From a bacterium (GTDB lineage Bacteria > Vulcanimicrobiota > Xenobia > Xenobiales > JADMJV01), in NCBI GenBank assembly GCA_018780265.1, contig JADMJV010000030.1, positions 1-48,197 on the forward strand: a stretch of 48,197 bases of DNA, written 5' to 3'. This document shows, piece after piece, positions 16,494 to 23,220 of this stretch. The number at the start of each line of letters is the position of its first letter. The stretch's first letter is position 1. The notes beneath the pieces are model-generated. The model saw only the letters and a list, made by a program, of their open reading frames with translations. It searched no databases and was not told where the DNA came from. The translations under genes were made by a program, and so were the position numbers.

Positions 16494-17789
16494 TTCGCGC
16501 AGACGCTCGAGTTCCAGTTTCAACTCGACCTCCAGGGCTCTTTCGGTGCTACCGGCGGTAGCGACCGTGTAGAGCCCACCCCCCACCAGAGCCACTCCGT
16601 GGAAAGGCGAGGCGAAGGCCAGCATAGTCCCGCTGGCCAGCAGCAAGGTGCCCAAAACGTAGGATCCGCTCTTACCGCCAGAAATCAGGGCCTCCAGCGA
16701 AAGGGAGGAATCCCGGATCAACTGCCCGGCCGCGGCGCAAATTTTGCGGCGACGCGCGCTGCGAACCTCGTCGCGAGCCAGGTTAAAGCCGGTCAAATCG
16801 GTGCGCAGCCCCTGGGCCGAGGCGAAAACGGCACAGGAGACCGAAAAGTCGGGCAACAGGAGAGCCTCGCGGGCGACAACCACTCCGTCCAGCACCCAAT
16901 AGATGCAACTGTCGCGCTTCTGGCAACGCCACACGGTGGTTCGGCCTTCCTTTACGCGAGCCACGTGCGCGGTTAGCAACAGCCCCACCGAGATCAGGCT
17001 GGGAATGGTGACCTGCGACTGAAAAACGCGGGCCATTCGACTGTCGCCGGCCTCTTTGGGAATATATCCGCTCAGCGAGCCCGGCGGAATGGTCAGATTG
17101 GGCAGGTCCGCTTTGGCAAAGCCCAACCGGATGGGATAAGAGGAGGCGCTCTGCCCATGGCTGGGGCAGGCCTGCAGGGCATCGATTCGGCGCCGGTCGA
17201 CGGTCAGCGGGATCGAGCAGACATAGGCGAACTGAGTCAATTCTTCGAGGATCTGAGCGTTGACACGGGCGGCTTCAAACGACCGCAACAAAATGATTCC
17301 TTTGCCTTCGAAGAGGGTGCGATGAGAGACCATCAGCGAGACACTATCGGGCGACTGGCCGGCCGCTCGCCGAAACTCCTGACCCGTCCACACCAGGGCC
17401 TCAGGATGGTTGGGCAGGGCCAGTCGGAAAGGGCGCATCTCATTGAGAGAAACAGCCCAGAGGCCACGTTTCAAGTAGTCCAGCGCCAGGCTATCACTGC
17501 TTTCGGGATCATAGAACGCCGCTTCGATCATGGCCAGGGTCCAGGCCTGGGCGGGATCGAAATAGAACTCGGTGTCGGTGGACGTCTGCTTGATAGTCAG
17601 GGAGGGAGCCTGGCTGGCCACCACGCCCTGGACCACCTTGAGCACCCAGGCACTGGCCCGAGGGAGCTGAAAAGCGGCCAGCTTTTCCAAGGCTTTGTCG
17701 CGCGACAGCGTAAACTGCCCGGACGAGTCTCGCTGGCCTTCATCGACCTGCTGTTGAAGAAACTGCTCAAGTTCGGAAAGGCGCCCCAT
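16476..17789 (-). CDS. DSSG-FTL domain protein with C-terminal membrane segment
   Basis: The N-terminus (LEQFLQQQ...DSSGQFTL...ALEKLAAFQL) matches the paralogue at 13531-15225, and both continue with the helix and strand order VLKVVQGVV, then a strand pair. A later segment, LTQFAYVCSIPLTVDRRRID, matches the paralogue's EHFACCPIAV segment and resembles the strand after the ATP lid in Hsp90-type GHKL proteins. Near the C-terminus LTGFNLARDEVRSAR is followed by two hydrophobic helices (SYVLGTLLLASGTMLAFASP, then GVALVGGGLYTVATAG). No ATP-binding N, DxG or G-loop residue is evident. ATG at 17789 fits the paralogue alignment; GTG at 17798 is possible. This is an uncharacterised family that I recall only as hypothetical proteins. 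Confidence 0.7.
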   Translation of the reverse strand: MGRLSELEQFLQQQVDEGQRDSSGQFTLSRDKALEKLAAFQLPRASAWVLKVVQGVVASQAPSLTIKQTSTDTEFYFDPAQAWTLAMIEAAFYDPESSDSLALDYLKRGLWAVSLNEMRPFRLALPNHPEALVWTGQEFRRAAGQSPDSVSLMVSHRTLFEGKGIILLRSFEAARVNAQILEELTQFAYVCSIPLTVDRRRIDALQACPSHGQSASSYPIRLGFAKADLPNLTIPPGSLSGYIPKEAGDSRMARVFQSQVTIPSLISVGLLLTAHVARVKEGRTTVWRCQKRDSCIYWVLDGVVVAREALLLPDFSVSCAVFASAQGLRTDLTGFNLARDEVRSARRRKICAAAGQLIRDSSLSLEALISGGKSGSYVLGTLLLASGTMLAFASPFHGVALVGGGLYTVATAGSTERALEVELKLELERLRELWNTA

Positions 17790-17868
17790 GCTGGCCACAA
17801 ATTGGCCGAGCCACCCGCCGACACCTGTGAATCAGACAATATTCAGCCAGCCAGGCTAAAGTGTATCC

Positions 17869-18990
17869 GTGCAAATCCAACCCATCAAGGTCTCACGAAC
17901 CAGCGCCCCTCCGGTCCTGCCTGTGCTGGCCGAAGTGCTCGACACCGTCCAAATGGGGTCAACACACCCGGCCGACCCCTGGCGTCAGGCTGCCCGCTTA
18001 CGACTGAGCCACCCTATCTCCAGCGAAGTCGAGTTAACCGGTTTGGCCCTCTTTGAGAAATCGCTGTTGGCAGCTCCGTCCGAGTTGGTCAAGGCTGACC
18101 GGAGGGCCGAGAACTCCCTATATGTTGGCGCTCTGGCCTCGTTGGCAGGGTTAGGTAACGCCGGTCTGAGTCCGGCCGTAATGCACATCTTGGATGACTT
18201 TCATTGCTGGAAACAAACCGGCCGGCTACGCACCCTGGGGGAATGCGCCGATCAGGTGGTGGCGGCTCGCAGCGCAGGCCCGTCGGTCACTCTGGACAGC
18301 GGCCTGCAAGGATACGGGTTACCGCTACACGGTCCCTTGAGCGATCACCAGGTTGCGAACGTCGAGATGGCCCTTCAGGAGATCGTGCGTAAAACCGACA
18401 GCAAGGCCTTGCACCTGGTGAAGGAGATCTACCTTCGCCCATTTCTGGCAGAAAGCGTCGACGCTCACGGGGAAGCCAGGTTGGTCGACGGATTGGCCCA
18501 TGGTCGCGGTCAGGTGGGATTGCTGAACGCCACCGCTCAGGATCTGAATGCCACCCGCACCGCCCTGTTCCACGAACTCGGCCACGAACTCGACCACATA
18601 CTCTCCGGTGGAACGACCTTTTTTCGGTCCAGCCAGTCAGACAGTCCCTTTGGTCAGGGCGACAGCGTCTCGGCTTATGCCGGCACCAACGCGGCCGAAG
18701 ACTTTGCCGAAACTCACGCGACCCTCATCGAAGATTGGGACAAAATCCGCGCCTGCCCCGACCTGTTCATCCATGGTCGCGGTCAGGTTGGACAAAAACT
18801 GGCCTGGATCTGGCAGAAAGGCTATCGAGAACCCCTCCCCCACCCGTCTGCGTCATGGCAGGCCGCCCAACAGGATATGGATGGTCAACAGTTGCAGCAA
18901 ATCGCCGCCGACCTGCGCAGCCACTGGCCCCACCCTCAAGGAGAGCAAGAGCAGCAGCTTTGGGAGAGGCTGACTCAAGCCCGTTCTTGA
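17869..18990 (+). CDS. HExxH zinc metalloprotease, anthrax-lethal-factor-like core
   Basis: The start is GTG at 17869. The catalytic core is ALFHELGHELDH (H235, E236, H239) and, about 38 residues later, YAGTNAAEDFAE with E277 as likely third ligand. The spacing and the N-x-x-E-D/Y-F-A-E context resemble ATLF/Pro-Pro-endopeptidase metalloproteases related to anthrax lethal factor rather than thermolysin. The N-terminal 230 residues are mostly helical and match no family I know. There is no signal peptide; the N-terminus MQIQPIKVSRTSAPPVLPV is short, polar and proline-containing, like those of the two hydrophobic paralogues at 30776-32609. A secreted or injected protease is possible but unproven. 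Confidence 0.75.
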   Translation: MQIQPIKVSRTSAPPVLPVLAEVLDTVQMGSTHPADPWRQAARLRLSHPISSEVELTGLALFEKSLLAAPSELVKADRRAENSLYVGALASLAGLGNAGLSPAVMHILDDFHCWKQTGRLRTLGECADQVVAARSAGPSVTLDSGLQGYGLPLHGPLSDHQVANVEMALQEIVRKTDSKALHLVKEIYLRPFLAESVDAHGEARLVDGLAHGRGQVGLLNATAQDLNATRTALFHELGHELDHILSGGTTFFRSSQSDSPFGQGDSVSAYAGTNAAEDFAETHATLIEDWDKIRACPDLFIHGRGQVGQKLAWIWQKGYREPLPHPSASWQAAQQDMDGQQLQQIAADLRSHWPHPQGEQEQQLWERLTQARS

Positions 18991-19041
18991 AAGTTAAGCC
19001 AACGGAGAGGATTCTGTTCGTCCCGCGAGTATTGTCCTGAC

Positions 19042-19683
19042 GTGGTCGTTTCGTCTCACGATGAACCATTTGTGCAGGTCTTGAGTCGCTACTACGCCAG
19101 CCACAATACGCACACTCAGGCGGAGATGTCGATCATCGAGGAGGTGCTGCCCACCTACTTCGCCGACCAGCCCATGCACCCGGGCATCCAGGCCCTTTCC
19201 TACGGCGAAACTCCCCTACAAGTGGCGACAGAGATATTTGACTGGGCCCACCTGAAGGCCGAAGAAGATTTTGTGGATCTTGGTTGCGGTTGCGGTGCCG
19301 TTGCTCTGCTGGCGGCCCAGCGGGCACACCGCTCCACGGGAGTGGATCTGGCATGCGCGTCCATCCAATTTGCACGCGCAGCCAGTAACGTATTGGGAGT
19401 AGCCAACGCCGAGTTCCACGAGCAAGATATGCTGAAAACAGATCTGGAGCCCTTTTCGGTGATCTACTGTTGTGCTACGGCCGTATCCGAATGGCTGGCC
19501 CTGCAGCTCAGTGCCAATCTGCCCCAATGTCGTCCAGGCACACGCCTGATCACGGTGAGCTACCCCCTGCGCTCAGATCGCATCAAAGCGGTCTACGACC
19601 GTCCCATCCATCTGTCTTGGGGCAATACCAGAAACACCAAGGCCTGGACCTTTTACCTCCACTACCTGGACAGCGCCCCCTGA
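19042..19683 (+). CDS. SAM-dependent class I methyltransferase
   Basis: The Rossmann SAM-binding motif I is FVDLGCGCGAVALLAAQ (residues about 75-92), followed by the acidic end of strand 2 in TGVDLACASIQFARAA. EFHEQDML supplies the motif before the DxF-like LEPFSVIYCC strand. At 213 aa it fits a minimal methyltransferase without an added substrate domain, so its target cannot be guessed. GTG at 19042 is used because residues upstream of the first ATG (19186) are still helical and typical of the family N-terminus. No clear ribosome-binding site is seen. It sits 51 bp after the metalloprotease and 51 bp before the UspA gene, so the three may form a loose operon. Confidence 0.8.
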   Translation: MVVSSHDEPFVQVLSRYYASHNTHTQAEMSIIEEVLPTYFADQPMHPGIQALSYGETPLQVATEIFDWAHLKAEEDFVDLGCGCGAVALLAAQRAHRSTGVDLACASIQFARAASNVLGVANAEFHEQDMLKTDLEPFSVIYCCATAVSEWLALQLSANLPQCRPGTRLITVSYPLRSDRIKAVYDRPIHLSWGNTRNTKAWTFYLHYLDSAP

Positions 19684-19734
19684 TCCAGATCATTGGCGGC
19701 ATCGTTTAGACTACGGGCAGATCTGGAGGTTTGC

Positions 19735-20592
19735 ATGAAAATATTACTCCCATTGGATGGCAGCGAGTTGTCGGAGGCGATCCTACCATGGGTGGCCGAA
19801 CTGGCCCGGCGCTGGCAGGCCGAGGTGCTCTTGCTGCGGGCCATTGACCCGTTTACAGCCACCACTCCCGCTCTGCAACTGGGAATAGCCCTGAGCGTTC
19901 AAGAAAAAGCGGTCAATGCCGCTGAACAATATCTGGACAGCGTGGCGAAACAGTTCCCCGCCGATGCGGTCAAAATCCAGTGGGAGTTGGGCGCCCCTCG
20001 TGAGCAGATCGTAGAGACGGCTGCTCGCAAAGACTGCCAGTTGATCGTGATGGCCTCCCACGGTCGCTCAGGTCCTACTCGATGGCTGCTGGGCAGCGTG
20101 GCCGAAGGAGTTTTGCGTCAGGCCCGCTGTCCGGTGCTGCTGCTGCGTCCCCCGTCCATCCCCGCCACCGCCGCTTTTCAGCACATATTGGTGCCGGTCG
20201 ACGGCTCGGAAGCCTCCAAAGCGGTAGTAGAAAGGGTCTCGCCCTATCTGGCCGGCGGTGGGCAGGTCACCATTTTGCGCAGCAGCGGTGCCACCCTCTA
20301 TAGCTCCGCCGTGGAGATCGAGTCGGAAGTGGTTCAAGAGTATTTTGCCGGCCTGGAACGGGAGTTACGCCAGATTGTGCTGGAGGGGGTCGACCTGAAA
20401 GTTTCGGTGGTGGACGGTGAGGCCGCCGAATCAATTCTGGCCTACGCCAGGGAGCACCAGGTGGATCTCATCGCCATGTCCACCCACGGTCGCAGCGGTT
20501 TCCGGAGGTTTTGGCTGGGCAGCGTGACCGAGAAAGTGGCTCGCAACGCCCCCTGCCCGGTACTGGCCTTCCCGGGATCAGTTGAGGTGTAG
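19735..20592 (+). CDS. Tandem universal stress protein (two UspA domains)
   Basis: ATG at 19735 follows GGAGGT by four bases and begins MKILLPLDGSELSEAILPW. Two UspA domains are visible (about 1-143 and 146-285). Each ends in the ATP-binding signature G-x2-G-x9-G-S: MASHGRSGPTRWLLGS in the first and MSTHGRSGFRRFWLGS in the second, followed by CPVLLL and CPVLAF. Tandem Usp proteins of this type bind ATP in a dimer-like interface and act in stress survival. Both copies keep the motif, so both probably bind nucleotide. The 3' end overlaps the convergent 97-aa gene by 15 bp. Confidence 0.9.
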   Translation: MKILLPLDGSELSEAILPWVAELARRWQAEVLLLRAIDPFTATTPALQLGIALSVQEKAVNAAEQYLDSVAKQFPADAVKIQWELGAPREQIVETAARKDCQLIVMASHGRSGPTRWLLGSVAEGVLRQARCPVLLLRPPSIPATAAFQHILVPVDGSEASKAVVERVSPYLAGGGQVTILRSSGATLYSSAVEIESEVVQEYFAGLERELRQIVLEGVDLKVSVVDGEAAESILAYAREHQVDLIAMSTHGRSGFRRFWLGSVTEKVARNAPCPVLAFPGSVEV

Positions 20593-20871
20593 CAGCTTCG
20601 TCCAACTCTCGATCACATACTCTTGCGAGGAGGTTTGTCCCAACAGGCTTTCCCAAACATCCCCCAGCGCTTCGGCCGAGAGTAAGGTGCGAAAATTGCT
20701 GCAGCCCTGAGACAGGTCGGGTTCGGAATGCTGCCGTTGTTGTTGACGTTGCTGAGCTTCTCTGTCAGGCGCTTCGGACTCGTGCCACGAATACCAACTG
20801 GCCTGCCATGGGTCGTTGGAGGGGGCGATTTCGGTAACCACCTGAGAGCGAGGAGCGAGCGCGGTAATCAT
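20578..20871 (-). CDS. Hypothetical protein, 97 aa, possibly leaderless
   Basis: The frame starts at ATG 20871 (MITALAPRSQVV), has a Gln-rich middle and ends WTKLLHLN. No ribosome-binding site precedes the ATG, but a TATACA -10-like box (20879-20884, minus strand) ends seven bases upstream, so transcription would begin almost at the start codon. The start is divergent from the C39-like peptidase with 71 bp between, and the peptidase has the same box-to-start spacing. There is no recognisable family. Translation is plausible from this context but not proven. Confidence 0.4.
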   Translation of the reverse strand: MITALAPRSQVVTEIAPSNDPWQASWYSWHESEAPDREAQQRQQQRQHSEPDLSQGCSNFRTLLSAEALGDVWESLLGQTSSQEYVIESWTKLLHLN

Positions 20872-20878
20872 TGCTTAG

Positions 20879-20884
20879 TGTATA
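20879..20884 (-). promoter_or_regulatory. Possible -10 box of leaderless 97-aa gene
   Basis: TATACA on the minus strand lies seven bases before ATG 20871. No good -35 hexamer is seen at 16-18 bp. It is weak on its own and supported mainly by the mirrored arrangement at the divergent peptidase gene. Confidence 0.3.
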
Positions 20885-20907
20885 TCCCACACCCACGCCT
20901 GAGGACT

Positions 20908-20935
20908 TTGCCAAGATGTGAACGTTATGTATACT
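20908..20935 (+). promoter_or_regulatory. Sigma-70-type promoter of the C39-like peptidase
   Basis: TTGCCA (20908-20913) and TATACT (20930-20935) are separated by 16 bp. The GTG start at 20943 lies seven bases after the -10 box, at the expected transcription start, so the mRNA would be leaderless. Confidence 0.6.
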
Positions 20936-20942
20936 CCATCGA

Positions 20943-21527
20943 GTGTCCATATTCCAAATTTTCCTGTTCGGCTCACTGCTCTGCGCACGTGCCTGGGGGC
21001 AAACTCTATTGCCGGTGCCCGATACGCGCCAGAGCACCGACTACTCGTGCGGCGCCGCCGCCCTGCAGGCAGTACTGGCCTATTACGGCCGCGAAGTACG
21101 CGAGGACCAACTGATGCGAGAGTTGGGGAGCGTTCCGGCGCAAGGCACCAGTCCTCAGGCTATTGTGCGCGTAGCACGGGACTATGGACTGCTCGCCGAT
21201 CTACGTCAGTCGATGCAGATCGATGAACTGCAGCAACTGGTGAGAGAAGGATTCCCTACGATTGTCTGTGCTCAGGCCTGGCGTGACGGTTCCCAACCAT
21301 GGTCGGAGGACTGGGACGACGGCCACTACCTGGTGGTGATCGGTGTAGACAAGGAACGGGTCTATTTCGAGGATCCGTCCTTGCTGGGCAGTCGTGGCCA
21401 GATACTGCGAGCAGAATTTCTAAGCCGTTGGCACGATGTAGAGGGAGACGGAACTCGCTATCTGCAGGCGGGAATTGTCTTGCGAGGAAAGCCCAGGCCC
21501 CCGGCGGCGTTGGTGCCCATAGAATAG
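20943..21527 (+). CDS. Exported C39-like cysteine peptidase
   Basis: A signal peptide (MSIFQIFLFGSLLCARAWG) is followed by TDYSCGAAALQAVLAYYG, the Q/D-x-x-C-G-x-x-x motif of peptidase C39 around the catalytic Cys, and later GHYLVVIGVDKERVYFEDPS with the catalytic His and the Asp-Pro of the family. At 194 aa this is the peptidase domain alone, without an ABC exporter. Free C39-like domains act on peptides with double-Gly leaders or serve as lipid-anchored or periplasmic proteases; the substrate here is unknown. The gene has its own promoter and appears to be translated from a leaderless transcript. It ends 1 bp before the convergent zinc-ribbon gene. Confidence 0.8.
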   Translation: MSIFQIFLFGSLLCARAWGQTLLPVPDTRQSTDYSCGAAALQAVLAYYGREVREDQLMRELGSVPAQGTSPQAIVRVARDYGLLADLRQSMQIDELQQLVREGFPTIVCAQAWRDGSQPWSEDWDDGHYLVVIGVDKERVYFEDPSLLGSRGQILRAEFLSRWHDVEGDGTRYLQAGIVLRGKPRPPAALVPIE

Positions 21528-21528
21528 A

Positions 21529-22503
21529 CTAACGAGCTTTGCAGGCGGCTTCCCGCGAGGCGTGATAGGCCTGCACCATGAGGTTGGAGGCTTTTTCAAA
21601 TTCGTGCAGTCCGCTTTCGAGATAGCTGTCGTCCTCTTTGTCAAAGGCTAACTTCATCTTCTCGATGGCCGCCAGGCTCTGGATTAGACCCTCTTCGGTC
21701 ATAGCCACAGCCTCACTCAAGGCTGCCTGGGCCTGGGGTGGAGCCTGCTTGATCTCATCGTAGTATTGTTGGCTCTCGTCCCGGTGACAGGCCAGTCGTT
21801 GCTCCACATCTTCCAGGGTGGTCAGCAGTTCCTCGGTCTGAATCGAGCCGTTGCGCCAATTTTCCACGGCCTCAGCCACCATCGCATAGTTTTGGGTGAC
21901 CTCCCCTACCGGAGGACCCGCCTCTAAACCCTCTTGATTCACCAGCGTAAAGGAACTGCCCGCCGGCCCTCCCGGCAAGGGGCGGCCGCACCTGGCGCAG
22001 CGCTGACTTTCGCGCGCATTGGCATGACTGCAAAAGATGCAACCCACAGTGGCCATGGCCTGGATGTGCTCCATGGTCTGCGCGTGCGCCTCTATGAGTT
22101 GCTGGGTGGCTTTCTGAGCCAGCCCAAAGCCCTCTAAAAAGGCCTCTCCCAGATCATCCTCCGAGTCCGACTCGTCGGGAAACTCCTCAGCCATCCGGTC
22201 GATGGCCTCCAAGTGCAACTCAAAGGCCCCAACGATCTTCTGGAAGGTGGGGCTTTCCGGATCAGAGATGCCCTTCAGGGCCTGCTGGCGCAACGTTTCA
22301 AGCTCAAAGTTGATGAAGCCGGTAACGGTATCCAAGACGCCCAGTACGTCCTCGGGCGTGGCTTCCCCGTGGACATAAGCGTCCCATACACTCCGCAACA
22401 TACTTAAAGAGGGGGACTCGGCCCGCTCCGCAGACCTGGCAGGAAGCGAGGGAGGCCCGTCAGGCGATACCGCCCCGGCCTCCTCGTGAGGGTCTCGATC
22501 CAT
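21529..22503 (-). CDS. Helical protein with central zinc ribbon and internal duplication
   Basis: Two mostly helical halves flank a zinc ribbon CIFCSHANARESQRCARCG near residues 155-175 (two CxxC pairs). The halves share the pattern of a 40-residue E/D-rich helix, a PE/QTEELL-like turn and a long helix ending in F or M followed by A-Y/H-x-A, so an internal duplication is likely. The N-terminal 30 residues are acidic and disordered. There is no signal peptide or membrane segment. It is 15 bp upstream of the Gly-rich gene stop on the same strand, suggesting cotranscription with that protein. Function is unknown; zinc ribbons of this kind often serve protein contacts. Confidence 0.6.
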   Translation of the reverse strand: MDRDPHEEAGAVSPDGPPSLPARSAERAESPSLSMLRSVWDAYVHGEATPEDVLGVLDTVTGFINFELETLRQQALKGISDPESPTFQKIVGAFELHLEAIDRMAEEFPDESDSEDDLGEAFLEGFGLAQKATQQLIEAHAQTMEHIQAMATVGCIFCSHANARESQRCARCGRPLPGGPAGSSFTLVNQEGLEAGPPVGEVTQNYAMVAEAVENWRNGSIQTEELLTTLEDVEQRLACHRDESQQYYDEIKQAPPQAQAALSEAVAMTEEGLIQSLAAIEKMKLAFDKEDDSYLESGLHEFEKASNLMVQAYHASREAACKAR

Positions 22504-22518
22504 CGGTCTTCTAGTCGA

Positions 22519-23115
22519 TTAGTAGCCTAAGAACCGGCCCGCGCAACCGCAACCACCGCTTTGATAGTGACCACCACCATAGTTGGGCACAAAGCCAGGA
22601 TTGTAGCTGTTCCAGGAGGCTCCGCCACCGTAGTAATTGCCCTGGCTGTGGGTGCCGACCTGGGCACCGCTCCAACTATTGCCAGCGACACTATCGCTGG
22701 AGTAACCCCAGCCGTTGGAAGCGACCTGATTTCCGTAATACTGACCGCTGTAGACATTGCCGCCCGCGTTGCCGGCGTAATAGCCGTTGGGGCCCGAATT
22801 GGTATGAGTAGCTCCCCAGTTGCCAAAGACATCGCCGCCAGCGCTGCCATTCTCAAAGCCACCGTCGGCAAAAACGCGACCGTAGCTGGACTGGGACCCG
22901 TAGCCGTTCCAGGAGGACTGGTCGGCACCGACGTAGCCGCCGCGCTGAGTGTTTACACCGATCTCAAAGCCCTGACTGCCGCCGCCCCAAGGACTGTTGC
23001 CCCACTGTTGGCCGCGAATTCCGAAGTCCAAATCGAGCTTGCCGTCGCGATTGGCATCACCAATGCCGATACGAAAATTGCCATCGTTGAATAAGTTAAT
23101 GCCGCTACTAGCCAC
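22519..23115 (-). CDS. Gly/Asn/Tyr-rich low-complexity protein with one calcium-loop-like motif
   Basis: GTG at 23115 has GGGAGGA eight bases upstream. Residues 8-30 contain IGDANRDGKLDLDFG, a dockerin/EF-hand-like DxNxDGxxD loop that could bind calcium. The remaining 160 residues are Gly, Ser, Asn, Tyr and Trp-rich in irregular GYG, YYGG and NWG steps, like aggregation-prone or adhesive secreted proteins. The C-terminus GGCGCAGRFLGY carries two close cysteines. No signal peptide is present. The neighbour gene encodes a zinc-ribbon helical protein, and a C39-like peptidase lies 1 kb downstream. A role in an extracellular fibre or coat is an inference from composition only. Confidence 0.55.
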   Translation of the reverse strand: MASSGINLFNDGNFRIGIGDANRDGKLDLDFGIRGQQWGNSPWGGGSQGFEIGVNTQRGGYVGADQSSWNGYGSQSSYGRVFADGGFENGSAGGDVFGNWGATHTNSGPNGYYAGNAGGNVYSGQYYGNQVASNGWGYSSDSVAGNSWSGAQVGTHSQGNYYGGGASWNSYNPGFVPNYGGGHYQSGGCGCAGRFLGY

Positions 23116-23145
23116 TACCAGGATCCTCCCTCAACTTGCTCTGCA

Positions 23146-23174
23146 TGTATATTTATTAAGCTATTATCACCGAA
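23146..23174 (-). promoter_or_regulatory. Candidate promoter of the Gly-rich gene
   Basis: On the minus strand TTCGGT (23169-23174) and TATACA (23146-23151) are spaced 17 bp apart, 31 bp upstream of the GTG start, which leaves room for the ribosome-binding site. The -35 match is poor, so this is a candidate only. Confidence 0.3.
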
Positions 23175-23220
23175 GAGGAGCTAGAATGAAAGCATGTTTT
23201 CTCAACATTTTGTTACAATT

